Shown here: positions 45,792 through 54,156 of the stretch, in pieces | Position numbering within the stretch: the first letter of the stretch is position 1 | How the letters are laid out: the number at the start of each line of letters is the position of its first letter | Source of the DNA: Hymenobacter sp. BT559 | GTDB taxonomy: Bacteria; Bacteroidota; Bacteroidia; Cytophagales; Hymenobacteraceae | Length of the DNA: 64,000 bases | NCBI RefSeq assembly: GCF_017571525.1 | Contig: NZ_JAGETY010000005.1 | Coordinates: forward strand, 62,001 to 126,000 | Reading direction: 5' to 3' | Translations under genes and position numbers: made by a program | The notes under the pieces: model-generated | What the model saw: the letters and a program-made list of their open reading frames with translations, nothing else | What the model was told of the DNA's origin: nothing | Database searches by the model: none

Positions 45792-46637
45792 CTACAGTTG
45801 AAATATAACCGGTAAAGCCATCTTTTGCTTTATTGGCTTGCCCTGATACATCGCGGGCTCCCACTTAGGGGCGGCCTTGATGAGGCGCACGGCTTCTTCA
45901 TCGAGGCCCGAGCCGTGCTTCTGCACCACGCGCACATCGGTGAGCGAGCCGTCGGGCTGCACCACGAACTCAACCGGCACCTTGGCCTGAATGTGGCGCT
46001 TGCGAGCCAGGTCCGGGTATTTCTGGTTGGCGGCTATCCAGGCGAAGAACGCCGCATTGCCTCCTACCGGCTGCGCCGATTTTTCGGGCCGGATGATGTT
46101 GGTGCCGCTAGCCGTGGTGCCTACCACCGAGGTGGTGCCGGGTGCGGCAGCCACCGCGCCGGGCGGCAGCGGCGCGCCGGGCTTGGTGCTACCGGCGGCG
46201 GGCACCTCCACGGTTTCGCCCGAGCCCTCGGCCAGCACGAAGCTTACGGGCAGCGTTACGCGCTGGCGCACCAGCTGGCCGTGGTTGTGGGCGGGCGTCC
46301 ACTTGGGGCCGGCCTTCACCACCCGAATGGCCTCGGCATCAAGTAGCGGTGCCACCGGCTGCTTTACTTCTACCTCGCCCACGCTGCCGCTGCGCTCTAC
46401 CACGAAGGTTACCAGCACGGTGCCTTCCTGCTTGGCCTGCATGGCGGCAGTGGGGTATTTCTGGTGGCTAGCCAGGTATTCGGCGTAGGCCTGGGGGCCG
46501 CCCTTGGGCACGGCCGGCTGCTCCACGGCGTCGTACACCGTTTTGGGGTCGTCGGCCTTGTATTTGAGCTTAACGGGTTTTTGGGCGAGTGCGGGCGCGG
46601 TGGCCAGCAGGAGCAAAGCAAGAGCGTGGGGCTTCAT
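45792..46637 (-). CDS. Periplasmic protein with two TonB C-terminal domains
   Basis: A 281-residue protein. A cleavable signal peptide (MKPHALALLLLATAPALA) replaces the usual TonB membrane anchor. Two TonB_C-like domains follow, about residues 45-135 (YPTAAMQAKQEGTVLVTFVV, then LLDAEAIRVVKAGPKWTPA) and 190-281 (YPDLARKRHIQAKVPVEFVV, then LDEEAVRLIKAAPKWEPAMY), joined by a Gly/Thr/Pro-rich linker. Without an anchor it cannot energise receptors by the classical ExbBD route. It may act with another TonB or be a soluble envelope protein. Confidence 0.85.
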   Translation of the reverse strand: MKPHALALLLLATAPALAQKPVKLKYKADDPKTVYDAVEQPAVPKGGPQAYAEYLASHQKYPTAAMQAKQEGTVLVTFVVERSGSVGEVEVKQPVAPLLDAEAIRVVKAGPKWTPAHNHGQLVRQRVTLPVSFVLAEGSGETVEVPAAGSTKPGAPLPPGAVAAAPGTTSVVGTTASGTNIIRPEKSAQPVGGNAAFFAWIAANQKYPDLARKRHIQAKVPVEFVVQPDGSLTDVRVVQKHGSGLDEEAVRLIKAAPKWEPAMYQGKPIKQKMALPVIFQL

Positions 46638-46815
46638 AGAATAATAGGCTAGTGAGTTTTGTGCGAAGCTACAACGGCCGCCCGCGTGTGGCCGCCGGCT
46701 AGCCCTGCTGGGCCGGGCGGTGGCAGCCCAAGTAGCTTTTGCCGTACAACCCTCCGCGCGCCTACGCTGGCTGCTTTCAGGGATGCGATAGGATATTTAC
46801 GCAAAGCTTCATCTT

Positions 46816-47778
46816 ATGCACATCGGACAAAACCTGCGGGTTCGCTTTATCTGGGAGAAATATGGCTGGCGGCCCCTGCTGCTTTTTGCGCTTTATGATG
46901 CCTTTATCGGGCTGCTCTACGGGCCGCTCAATATCCACTGGCTCGACATTCCGTGGCAGCCAGTGGCCACGCTGGGCACGGCAGTAGCCTTCTACATCGG
47001 CTTTAAGAGCAACGCGTCTTACTCGCGCTTTTGGGAGGCTCGCCAGCTCTGGGGGGCCGTGGTAAACTCGTCGCGCACCTGGGCGGGGCGGGCCCTCGAT
47101 TTTGTGCGCACGCCCGACGACAACTATCACTATGACAGCGCCGAGCTGGCGGCTCACCGCCGCTTGGTATACCGGCACATCGCTTGGGTAAATGCCCTGC
47201 GCCTGCACCTGCGCCGCCAAACGGCCGAGCTTTGGCAAACCGATGTAGTGCCCTTTCTGCTCGACCCCGCCGACCATGCACTAGGGCAAGCCAATAACCC
47301 ACCGGCGCAGCTGGTTATCCGGCAGGGGCACGACCTGCGCCGCCTCAGCTTTGATAATATGCTAACGGAGTTTCGGGAGGTATCGATGGCCGAAACCCTG
47401 CGCGAGCTCAACAACCACCAAGGCGCCTGCGAGCGCATCAAAAACACGCCTTTCCCGCGGCAGTACGCTTTTTTCAGCTACGTCTTCGTCATGATTTTTG
47501 CGCTGCTGCTGCCGCTAGGCCTGGTCGAAGAGTTTGACCACCGCGTGGCCCTCGGCCCCTACCACGTGTGGCTGATGGTGCCCTTCGCCACGCTCGTGAG
47601 CTGGGTATTCCACACCATCGAAAAGGTGGGCCACAACAGCGAGAACCCCTTTGAAAACTTAGAGAACGATGTGTCGATGTCGGCCATTTGCCGCAGCATC
47701 GAAATCGACCTGCGCCAGATGCTCAGCGAAACCGACTTGCCCAAGCCGCTGCAGCCGGTAGCCGACGTCTTGTATTAA
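46816..47778 (+). CDS. Bestrophin-family anion channel protein
   Basis: A 320-residue membrane protein. GFKSNASYSRFWEARQLWGAV near residue 60 is the diagnostic bestrophin/UPF0187 segment, followed by SRTWAGRALDFV and, near the C-terminus, HNSENPFENLENDVSMSAIC. About four spans. Bacterial homologues conduct ions across the inner membrane. It is monocistronic, with a palindromic terminator after it. Confidence 0.93.
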   Translation: MHIGQNLRVRFIWEKYGWRPLLLFALYDAFIGLLYGPLNIHWLDIPWQPVATLGTAVAFYIGFKSNASYSRFWEARQLWGAVVNSSRTWAGRALDFVRTPDDNYHYDSAELAAHRRLVYRHIAWVNALRLHLRRQTAELWQTDVVPFLLDPADHALGQANNPPAQLVIRQGHDLRRLSFDNMLTEFREVSMAETLRELNNHQGACERIKNTPFPRQYAFFSYVFVMIFALLLPLGLVEEFDHRVALGPYHVWLMVPFATLVSWVFHTIEKVGHNSENPFENLENDVSMSAICRSIEIDLRQMLSETDLPKPLQPVADVLY

Positions 47779-47813
47779 AACAGGTGCTATACGTAAAGTA
47801 CAACGCGCAGTAA

Positions 47814-47853
47814 AACGTCAGGCAGGGCTAGCCCTGCTTGACGTTCTTTTTTT
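47814..47853 (+). terminator. Palindromic terminator after the bestrophin gene
   Basis: AACGTCA (47814-47820) and GCAGGGC (47822-47828) pair with GCCCTGC (47831-47837) and TGACGTT (47839-47845), with a G-U pair between; a C and a run of T follow. The AACGTCA end resembles the element at 63403. Confidence 0.85.
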
Positions 47854-47872
47854 AGCGCCCTGCCTTGGGTTG

Positions 47873-47880
47873 TACCTTTG
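47873..47880 (+). promoter_or_regulatory. -7 element of the MlaE-type gene
   Basis: TACCTTTG, exact consensus, 24 bases before the ATG at 47905, overlapping the end of the preceding terminator region. A TTTAG at about 47850 is in the -33 position. Confidence 0.7.
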
Positions 47881-47904
47881 CGGCTCGTTAGTTATCTCTA
47901 GGTG

Positions 47905-48654
47905 ATGTATAAATATCCTCGGCCAATTTCTGCGTTTGGCCGCTTCGTGCTGTTGATGCAAATGATGGTGACCCGCCCCGAGCGCCGCAGCGTGCTCTGG
48001 CACCGTACCCTCGACGAGGCCGTCGATATCGGCACCGACTCCGTTTTTATCGTGGGCCTAGTTTCGACCTTCATCGGCGCCGTAACCTGCGTGCAGATTG
48101 CCTACAACATGGTCAACCCGCTCATCCCGATGAGCACCGTAGGCTTTATGGTGCGCGAAATGACTATTCTGGAGCTCGCGCCTACCATCATTTCGGTGGT
48201 GCTGGCGGGCAAGGTAGGCTCGGCCATTGCGGGCGGGCTAGGCACTATGCGCATCACGGAGCAGATTTCGGCCATCGACGCGATGGGTATCAACTCGGCT
48301 TCGTACCTGGTGCTGCCGCGCATTCTGGCTTCGCTGTTTGTGTTTCCGCTGCTCGTTATCCTGGCCATGAACCTGAGCATCCTGGGCGGCTACGTGGCCA
48401 CGCAGGTATCGGGCTCCATGACCGGCGCCGAATACATTGAGGGCATTCGCTACGCCTTCAAGCCCTACACGGTGCTGTTTTCGCTGATAAAGTCGGTGGT
48501 GTTTGCCTTTCTGGTGTCGGCTATTTCTTCCTACAAAGGCTACACGCTGAAGGGTGGTGCCCTGGAAGTAGGCAAGGCCAGCACCGCGGCCGTCACCAAT
48601 TCCATCATCTCGATTCTGCTGGCCGACTACGCGCTGGCGGCCCTGCTGCTGTAA
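47905..48654 (+). CDS. MlaE-family ABC transporter permease
   Basis: A 249-residue inner-membrane protein with about five spans. VGLVSTFIGAVTCVQIAYNM, ELAPTIISVVLAGKVGSAIA, and GTMRITEQISAIDAMGINSA identify the MlaE/YrbE permease, part of a lipid transport system between inner and outer membrane. The usual ATP-binding (MlaF) and MlaD genes are not next to it here; the following gene is unrelated. GTG at 47902 is in frame just before the ATG. Confidence 0.93.
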   Translation: MYKYPRPISAFGRFVLLMQMMVTRPERRSVLWHRTLDEAVDIGTDSVFIVGLVSTFIGAVTCVQIAYNMVNPLIPMSTVGFMVREMTILELAPTIISVVLAGKVGSAIAGGLGTMRITEQISAIDAMGINSASYLVLPRILASLFVFPLLVILAMNLSILGGYVATQVSGSMTGAEYIEGIRYAFKPYTVLFSLIKSVVFAFLVSAISSYKGYTLKGGALEVGKASTAAVTNSIISILLADYALAALLL

Positions 48655-48657
48655 GGA

Positions 48658-48756
48658 GTGAACAGTGAGCAGTGAAGAGTGAATAGTTGGCCGCCGCAGA
48701 TGACCTTGTGGCCTTCTTACTCGTTAATTGCGCAGTTCTCACTGCTCATTGTTCAC
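48658..48756. repeat. 18-bp inverted repeat between the MlaE-type and FUSC genes
   Basis: GTGAACAGTGAGCAGTGA (48658-48675) and TCACTGCTCATTGTTCAC (48739-48756) pair along their full length with one G-U. The loop is 63 bases. The arms consist of degenerate GTGA/AGTGA units, like the TGATTG units in the rpsL-rpsG gap. Confidence 0.7.
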
Positions 48757-48762
48757 TGCTGA

Positions 48763-50964
48763 ATGCCCCTGCCCCGCGTGTCGCGCCGCGACCTGTCGTA
48801 TTTTTTCTTCAGCCAGCACTTCTCCGATGGGCTGCGCACCACGCTGGCTATTCTATTGCCGGCGGTGCTAGGGGCGCAGTGGGGGCAGTTTGCGGCGGGC
48901 ATCACCCTTTCGACCGGCGCCGTGTGCCTGAGCGTGACCGACACGCCCGGCCCCTTGCAGCACCGCCGCAATGGCCTGCTGGCCGCTCTGGCGCTGGTGT
49001 TTATAGGTGCGCTGCTGGTAGGCTGGCTAGCCCCCTACCGGCTGGCGCTGGGCCTGCTGCTGGTGAGCCTGAGCTTTGGGCTGACTATGCTGCTGGTGTG
49101 GGGCGCGCGTGCGGGCGCGGTGGGGTCGGCTACGCTGCTGGGCATGGTGCTCACGCTGGCCCACCCGCCCGAGGGCTGGCAGGCCAACGCGGTGCACGCC
49201 GGCCTGCTGGGGCTAGGGGGCCTGTGGTACCTGCTGCTGGCCATGGTGCAAAGCAGCGTGCAGCCCTACCGCTCGGCCCAGCAGGCGCTGGGCGAGTGCC
49301 TGCACGCGGTGGCGGGCTTTCTGCACATTAAGGCTACTTTCTACAACGCAAGCACTGACCTTGCCGACGACTACCGCCGCCTGGTGGCTCAGCAGGTGAC
49401 GGTGAACGAGAAGCAGGAAGCCGTGCGCGACCTCATCTTCCGCTCGCGCCAGATAGTGAGCGAGACTACCAGCACGGGCCGCCGCCTCGTGCTCACCTTC
49501 ACCGAAACGGTGGACCTCTACGAGCACATCACGGCGGGGTACTACGACTACGGTGCCCTGCGCGCGGCCTTTGGCAGCACGGGCGTGCTGGGCGAAATTC
49601 AGGGCTTTATCAACCGGCTGGCCGTGGACCTCGACTACCTGGGCAGCGCCATCCTGGCCAACCGGGCCTATGGCAGCCCGCCGCCCGACCGCCTGCCCGA
49701 GCTCACGCAGCTGCAGGCCCGCATCAATGCCCTGCCCACGCCCGACCCTGGCACCGGCCTGAGCACGCTGGTGCTGAAGAAAATACTCGTGAACCTGCGC
49801 GACCTGCACCGCCGCGTGCGCAGCATCCGGCGCTATTTCGACGAGGGCCAGGCCGCCGCGCTAGCCCCCGACCCGCGCCGCGTGGCGGGGCATACCCAGT
49901 TTGTGGCTCGGCAAGAGCTGGAGTGGAGCACTTTAGGCGAAAACCTGACGCTGAGCTCGTCGGTATTCCGGCACGCGGTGCGCATGGCCGTGGCCTGCTC
50001 GGTAGCCTTCACGGTGGCCGAGCTGCTGTGGCACGGGCAGCACAACTACTGGATTCTGATGACGGTGACGTTTATGCTCAAGCCCGGCTTCAGCCTCACC
50101 CGCGAGCGCAACATCCAGCGCATCAGTGGCACGCTGGTGGGCGGCGTGATGGGCTCGCTGGTGCTGTGGGCGGTGCCCAATGGCGACGTGCGCTTCGGGC
50201 TGCTGCTGGTGTTTATGGTCATCGCCTATTCGTTTCAGCGCACCAAGTACCTCGTGACGGTGATTTTTCTCACGGCCTACCTGCTCATCATGTTCAGCTT
50301 TCTGGGGCTGAGCTACCTTGGGGTGATTGAGGAGCGCCTCACCGACACGGCCCTGGGCTGCGCCATTGCCCTGGCCACGGCCTACCTGCTGTTTCCGCGC
50401 TGGGAGGGCGAGCAGCTGCCCGACCTGCTGGCCGCCACGCTGCGCGCCAACCTGGCCTACCTGCGCCAGCTGGCCGACCGCCTGGCCGGCCGCGAGGTGC
50501 TGCCCACTACCTACCGGCTGCTGCGCAAAGACGTGTACGTGGCCTCGGCCAACCTGGCGGCGGCCTTCCAGCGCATGCTCTCCGAGCCGCGCCGCACCCG
50601 CCGCCGCCCTAGCGAGGTGCACGAGTTTGTGGTGCTCAACCACATTTTGTCGGCCAATATCTCGGCCCTCACTACCACCTGGCAAGACGAGGCCACGCCC
50701 AACCCTGCCGTGCCGCCCGAGGCGCGCCGCGTGCTTACCAGTGCCCAGGCCGCCCTCAGCAAGAGCCTGGCCCGGCTAGCCGCCGCGCCGGCACCCGATA
50801 CCGCTGCCCCGGCAGCTTCTGCCACCGTGGCGCTTATGCAAGACGTGCGCGTCGATGCCCAAGCCGACACAACCAACCCCGACCGCACCCTGGCCGAGCA
50901 GCTGGCCTTTTTGCAAAAAGTAAGCACCGACCTCAGCCGCGTCACCGAGGCCCTAGCCGCTTAA
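48763..50964 (+). CDS. FUSC/YccS-type inner-membrane protein
   Basis: A 733-residue protein. The N-terminal half has about six spans (FSDGLRTTLAILLPAVLGAQ; HRRNGLLAALALVFIGALLV) and a cytoplasmic helical domain; a second membrane block around residue 405-540 contains HNYWILMTVTFMLKPGFS, the conserved FUSC signature, and RISGTLVGGVMGSLVLWAVP. YccS-like proteins are thought to be efflux-related or fusaric-acid-resistance-like. It begins just after the inverted repeat at 48658. Function unknown. Confidence 0.88.
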   Translation: MPLPRVSRRDLSYFFFSQHFSDGLRTTLAILLPAVLGAQWGQFAAGITLSTGAVCLSVTDTPGPLQHRRNGLLAALALVFIGALLVGWLAPYRLALGLLLVSLSFGLTMLLVWGARAGAVGSATLLGMVLTLAHPPEGWQANAVHAGLLGLGGLWYLLLAMVQSSVQPYRSAQQALGECLHAVAGFLHIKATFYNASTDLADDYRRLVAQQVTVNEKQEAVRDLIFRSRQIVSETTSTGRRLVLTFTETVDLYEHITAGYYDYGALRAAFGSTGVLGEIQGFINRLAVDLDYLGSAILANRAYGSPPPDRLPELTQLQARINALPTPDPGTGLSTLVLKKILVNLRDLHRRVRSIRRYFDEGQAAALAPDPRRVAGHTQFVARQELEWSTLGENLTLSSSVFRHAVRMAVACSVAFTVAELLWHGQHNYWILMTVTFMLKPGFSLTRERNIQRISGTLVGGVMGSLVLWAVPNGDVRFGLLLVFMVIAYSFQRTKYLVTVIFLTAYLLIMFSFLGLSYLGVIEERLTDTALGCAIALATAYLLFPRWEGEQLPDLLAATLRANLAYLRQLADRLAGREVLPTTYRLLRKDVYVASANLAAAFQRMLSEPRRTRRRPSEVHEFVVLNHILSANISALTTTWQDEATPNPAVPPEARRVLTSAQAALSKSLARLAAAPAPDTAAPAASATVALMQDVRVDAQADTTNPDRTLAEQLAFLQKVSTDLSRVTEALAA

Positions 50965-50970
50965 AGCACG

Positions 50971-52074
50971 CTAATAAAACGTGTAGCGGTACTCGTAGCG
51001 CGTGCCGTGGCTGTCGGTTTTGCTGCGGCGCAGGCCGTTGGGCAGGTAGTCATACGTGGTGAAAGGCGGGCTAGCGGGCTTCGTAAACCCGGCGTAGCTC
51101 ATTCCGCTAATCGCTTCGCGCAGCAATTGGCCATCGGCGTCGCGCTGGTAAGTGGTAGTCAGCGTATCGGAGGAGGCTTTGATAGTCAGGCTGCCGCTCC
51201 CGTCGGCGCTGGTCTGGGTCACGGGTTTGGCGGTGAGCTCGGGCGGCTTAGGCAGATACTGGAGGCGGATAAGCTGGCCCGCCGCATCGAAGGTGCTGCG
51301 CTGGTTGGGAACAAATTTTCCCTCCAGGGTCCGGGTGGCGCGGCCTGCCACGGGCAGTACAATGGTCCCGCTTTCGAGTTGCCGATGCAGCCGGCCAATG
51401 GCATAATATGACTCTGACTGAACTACTTGCTCGCCCTCGTAGCCTAGCACGTCGGTGCGCGTAGTGTCACCGCCCAGCTTACGGGTGCGTAGCAGCACGC
51501 GGCTAACCGGTGGCGCCGGCAAGCCGGGCACCGCCGTTAGAAAGGTTTCGTAGTCGCGCGTCGCGCCGTGCTGGGTGGTGTGCCCCTTTTGGAAGAGGGC
51601 TAGCGCGGCTGGCGTGGGGCCCACGCGCGTAGTTGTAGTTTGGGTGGCAGGGTCGAAGTCGGTTTGCACCACCCAGGCGAAGCCAGGCTCGGCATCTTTC
51701 GTCAGGCTGATGAGCTGGTGCCGCCGATTATAGCGCAAGTGCTGGCGTTGCTTGAAATCAGGATTAGCCATGAGCACCGGGTAGCCCGCCCGGTCAAACT
51801 CGGTGTAGTCGACGGTGTCGGGAGCCCCGCCGCTAGGGCGCAGGCGCACCAGTGCCACGCTCTTCACCCGGTTGCGGGTGTAAAAGCGACGAGCCAGCGA
51901 GTCTTCCAGCGAAGGCCGCTGCGGCAGCGTATACACCAACCCAATCAACGGGATTTCTAGCGGCGAGCCAGAAAAAGACATCGTGATTTTCTTTTCGCTG
52001 GCGGGAGCGGTGCCCTGCCCGAAGCCGCAGTGCCCAAGGCCGAGCAGCAGTAAAGTAGGTAGCACAAAGCGCAT
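50971..52074 (-). CDS. Secreted protein of unknown function
   Basis: A 367-residue protein with a signal peptide (RFVLPTLLLLGLGHCGFG). Sequence elements such as YTEFDRAGYPVLMANPDF, YNRRHQLISLT, TFDAAGQLIRLQYLP, YQRDADGQLLREAISG and the final YDYLPNGLRRSKTDSHGTRY show repeated Y-x-(D/N)-x-x-G-L strand units, like the YD/RHS-type strands of extracellular Bacteroidota proteins. No catalytic motif is visible. It is divergent from the AmpG-like gene, with almost no gap. Confidence 0.7.
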   Translation of the reverse strand: MRFVLPTLLLLGLGHCGFGQGTAPASEKKITMSFSGSPLEIPLIGLVYTLPQRPSLEDSLARRFYTRNRVKSVALVRLRPSGGAPDTVDYTEFDRAGYPVLMANPDFKQRQHLRYNRRHQLISLTKDAEPGFAWVVQTDFDPATQTTTTRVGPTPAALALFQKGHTTQHGATRDYETFLTAVPGLPAPPVSRVLLRTRKLGGDTTRTDVLGYEGEQVVQSESYYAIGRLHRQLESGTIVLPVAGRATRTLEGKFVPNQRSTFDAAGQLIRLQYLPKPPELTAKPVTQTSADGSGSLTIKASSDTLTTTYQRDADGQLLREAISGMSYAGFTKPASPPFTTYDYLPNGLRRSKTDSHGTRYEYRYTFY

Positions 52075-52093
52075 AGACGTATGGAGATGTATC

Positions 52094-53458
52094 TTGTCAA
52101 AAGTAGTCTGGCCCGACTCGTTGTGGCAAGGCCCATTCCATTTCCCGCCCGCTTTGCCTTCTCTCGTCCTCCGCGACAGCGCCTGGCTGCGCTACGCCAC
52201 CTTCTTCTACCTGTATGTGATGCAGGGCATTCCGGCGGGCTTTGGCCTTACGGCGGTATATAATTACTTGATTGGCAGTGGCCTATCGGCGCATGCCGTG
52301 GGCTCGTTTGCAGCCATTGTGGGCCTGCCCTGGACGTTCCAGTTTGTGTGGGGGCCGCTCATTGACAAATACCAGTACTCCATCATCGGGCACCGCAAGC
52401 AGTGGGTTGTGCTCACGCAGCTGGTGGCGGCGCTGGCCTCGCTCTCGCTGCTGCTGGTGCGCCAGCCGGTGGCTCAGCTAGGGCTCATGGGCGCGGTGTT
52501 CTTTATCCACAGCGTGTTTGCGTCCATCCAGGATGCCAGCGTCGATGCCATTGCTATTTCGGTGGTGCCGGTGGCCGAGCGTGGGCGCGTCAATGCCTTC
52601 ATGCGGGGCGGTTTCTTGCTGGGCTGGGCAGTAGGCGGCGCGGTGCTCTCGTGGGTGTTGCACCACGGCGGCTTTGGCCGGGCGGCCCTGGCGCAGTCGG
52701 TAGCCCTGCTGCTATTCACGGTGCTCACTTTTTTTATCAAGCTTGAGCGCACCGACCGCCTGCTGCCCCGCTTTGGCGGCGGGGTGCGCCCGGTAGCCGA
52801 AGGCCAAACGGAAGCCGAAGTGAACCCGCCGCTAAGGTGGCTTTTCGCCGAATTGTGGCGCAGCATGATTGAAAAGCACAGCCTGCGGGCGTTCGGCATC
52901 ATTTTCCTGGCCTACCTGGCCGGCTCGCTGTTCAACAACGCCTACACCTTTCACCTCATCCACTCCTTGCACTGGGCCGATGCCGAGGTGTCGGCGCAGC
53001 AGGGCGCGCTGGGTAGTTCCGTTGCGTTTGTGGTGCTGCTCGGGGGCGGCATCGTCGTGGACCGCCTCGGCGCGGCCCGGCTACAATACTGGGTACTGGT
53101 AGGGCTAGCGGGGTTTCTGCTGGCTTTTTGCAGTCTGGGCGCTTTCTGGGCCCTAAAGGCAGTTGGCTTTACCGGCTTGGTAGTGATGAACTTGGCCGAC
53201 CCACTGCTGAGTGCTGCCGCCATGCCGCTGCTCATGGCCTTCTGCCGGCCGCGCATCGAAGGCTCCCAGTTCACCACGTACATGGCGTTGGTAAACCTTT
53301 GCACCGTCACGGCCAGCTACCTCAATGGCTGGCTGCTCGAGCTCACGTCGGCGCCCGTTATCGGGCTGGGGTGTGGGCTGTTGCTGCTAGGGCTGGTGGG
53401 GGCGCTGCGCCGGGCGGGGCCGCACCCGGCAGTGGCACCGCAGCCCGGGGCGGCTTAA
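52094..53458 (+). CDS. AmpG/PAT-like MFS permease (start uncertain)
   Basis: About 454 residues with twelve spans. FYLYVMQGIPAGFGLTAVYN, FVWGPLIDKYQYSIIGHRKQ, ASIQDASVDAIAISVV and GWAVGGAVLSWVLHH-type segments are typical of the AmpG/acetyl-CoA-transporter (PAT) group, which imports muropeptides in some bacteria. No ATG lies before the first span: in frame there are only TTG at 52094, 52121 and 52154. A longer frame back to 51983 overlaps the divergent gene. I list the TTG at 52094; the real start may be 52121 or 52154. Confidence 0.8.
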   Translation: MSKVVWPDSLWQGPFHFPPALPSLVLRDSAWLRYATFFYLYVMQGIPAGFGLTAVYNYLIGSGLSAHAVGSFAAIVGLPWTFQFVWGPLIDKYQYSIIGHRKQWVVLTQLVAALASLSLLLVRQPVAQLGLMGAVFFIHSVFASIQDASVDAIAISVVPVAERGRVNAFMRGGFLLGWAVGGAVLSWVLHHGGFGRAALAQSVALLLFTVLTFFIKLERTDRLLPRFGGGVRPVAEGQTEAEVNPPLRWLFAELWRSMIEKHSLRAFGIIFLAYLAGSLFNNAYTFHLIHSLHWADAEVSAQQGALGSSVAFVVLLGGGIVVDRLGAARLQYWVLVGLAGFLLAFCSLGAFWALKAVGFTGLVVMNLADPLLSAAAMPLLMAFCRPRIEGSQFTTYMALVNLCTVTASYLNGWLLELTSAPVIGLGCGLLLLGLVGALRRAGPHPAVAPQPGAA

Positions 53459-53466
53459 GCAGGCAT

Positions 53467-53506
53467 AAAAAACGGCAGCCCACGCCCGCTAAGGGCCTGG
53501 GCCGCC
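53467..53506 (-). terminator. Hairpin between the MFS gene and the small minus-strand gene
   Basis: CGGC-A-GCCCA pairs with TGGGC-C-GCCG (about 53470-53504). On the minus strand it is followed by a run of six T, so it terminates the small gene ending at 53535, and may also serve the plus-strand MFS gene. Confidence 0.65.
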
Positions 53507-53534
53507 GGGGCAGTCGCTAAGGGGTAGGGGTGGC

Positions 53535-53711
53535 TTATTTGTGGCCCGAGCCACCGGCTTTTTTGCCGCCGCCATCGTGCTTGTTTACCGTGGCCCAGGC
53601 GCGGGCTTCGGCTTCTTCTTCGGATACGCCTCTTTTTTCGTAGCCTTCTTCAATGTGCTCGGCTTGGCGCTTCTGCTTGTCGGTGTATTTCGACTTATCT
53701 CCCTGGGGCAT
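53535..53711 (-). CDS. Small hydrophilic protein of the 'plasmid stabilization' annotated family
   Basis: A 58-residue protein: MPQGDKSKYTDKQKRQAEHI, EGYEKRGVSEEEAEARAWATV, ending in a Gly/Lys/His-rich GGGKKAGGSGHK. This sequence type is common in Bacteroidota and Proteobacteria and is often called a plasmid stabilization protein, without experimental support that I know of. It is below 60 codons and lies opposite a spurious overlapping frame. Highly charged, probably cytoplasmic. Confidence 0.85.
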   Translation of the reverse strand: MPQGDKSKYTDKQKRQAEHIEEGYEKRGVSEEEAEARAWATVNKHDGGGKKAGGSGHK

Positions 53712-53866
53712 GGCTGGAAAAGGAATAAGGGTGGATGAAAAACGCGGGCCAGCGCGGGGCTAGCCTCGGTTTTTATACGACGCGGCGGCGGCGGGCGTTA
53801 AAGCGGAGCTTAACGAGCGGGGTGGGGCCGGGGCGCTATCTTCGGCCGAATCTCCGCTAGCCACCT

Positions 53867-54127
53867 ATGCGCCACGTTGCCGACATCCCGTATCCACAAG
53901 TCAAAATCACGCTGCTGGCCTGGAACGGCAAGTACCTGCTCAAGCTGGAGCAGGGCCCGCTGGAGCAGACCTACAAAGTGGCCGAGCTGGACCTGACCGG
54001 CGTGGCCGCGCCCGATGTGGAAATTCGCCAACTGCTCGACGACGAGTTTCTGACGGCCGCCGTGGCGCGCTTCCAGCTCATGCGCGACGACCTGCGCGCC
54101 GCCTTCGCCCGCCACGACCTCCGCTAA
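53867..54127 (+). CDS. Hypothetical protein, 86 residues
   Basis: Begins MRHVADIPYPQVKITLLAWN and contains YLLKLEQGPLEQTYKVAELDLTG-type text (KLEQGPLEQTYKVAE). Soluble, acidic, no motif. The frame is clean and a -7-like TATCTTCG lies upstream at about 53836, which supports a real gene. I cannot assign a function; it may be limited to Hymenobacter relatives. Confidence 0.6.
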   Translation: MRHVADIPYPQVKITLLAWNGKYLLKLEQGPLEQTYKVAELDLTGVAAPDVEIRQLLDDEFLTAAVARFQLMRDDLRAAFARHDLR

Positions 54128-54156
54128 TACCCCTCTCCCTTACCCTTGCTTTCGCT

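Noticed and set aside
49213..50685. Long minus-strand frames opposite the FUSC gene
   Set aside because: High GC gives long antisense frames; the plus strand has clear membrane domains.
53541..53738. A 65-codon hydrophobic plus-strand ORF
   Set aside because: It is antisense to the conserved 58-residue hydrophilic protein on the minus strand, which is the real gene.
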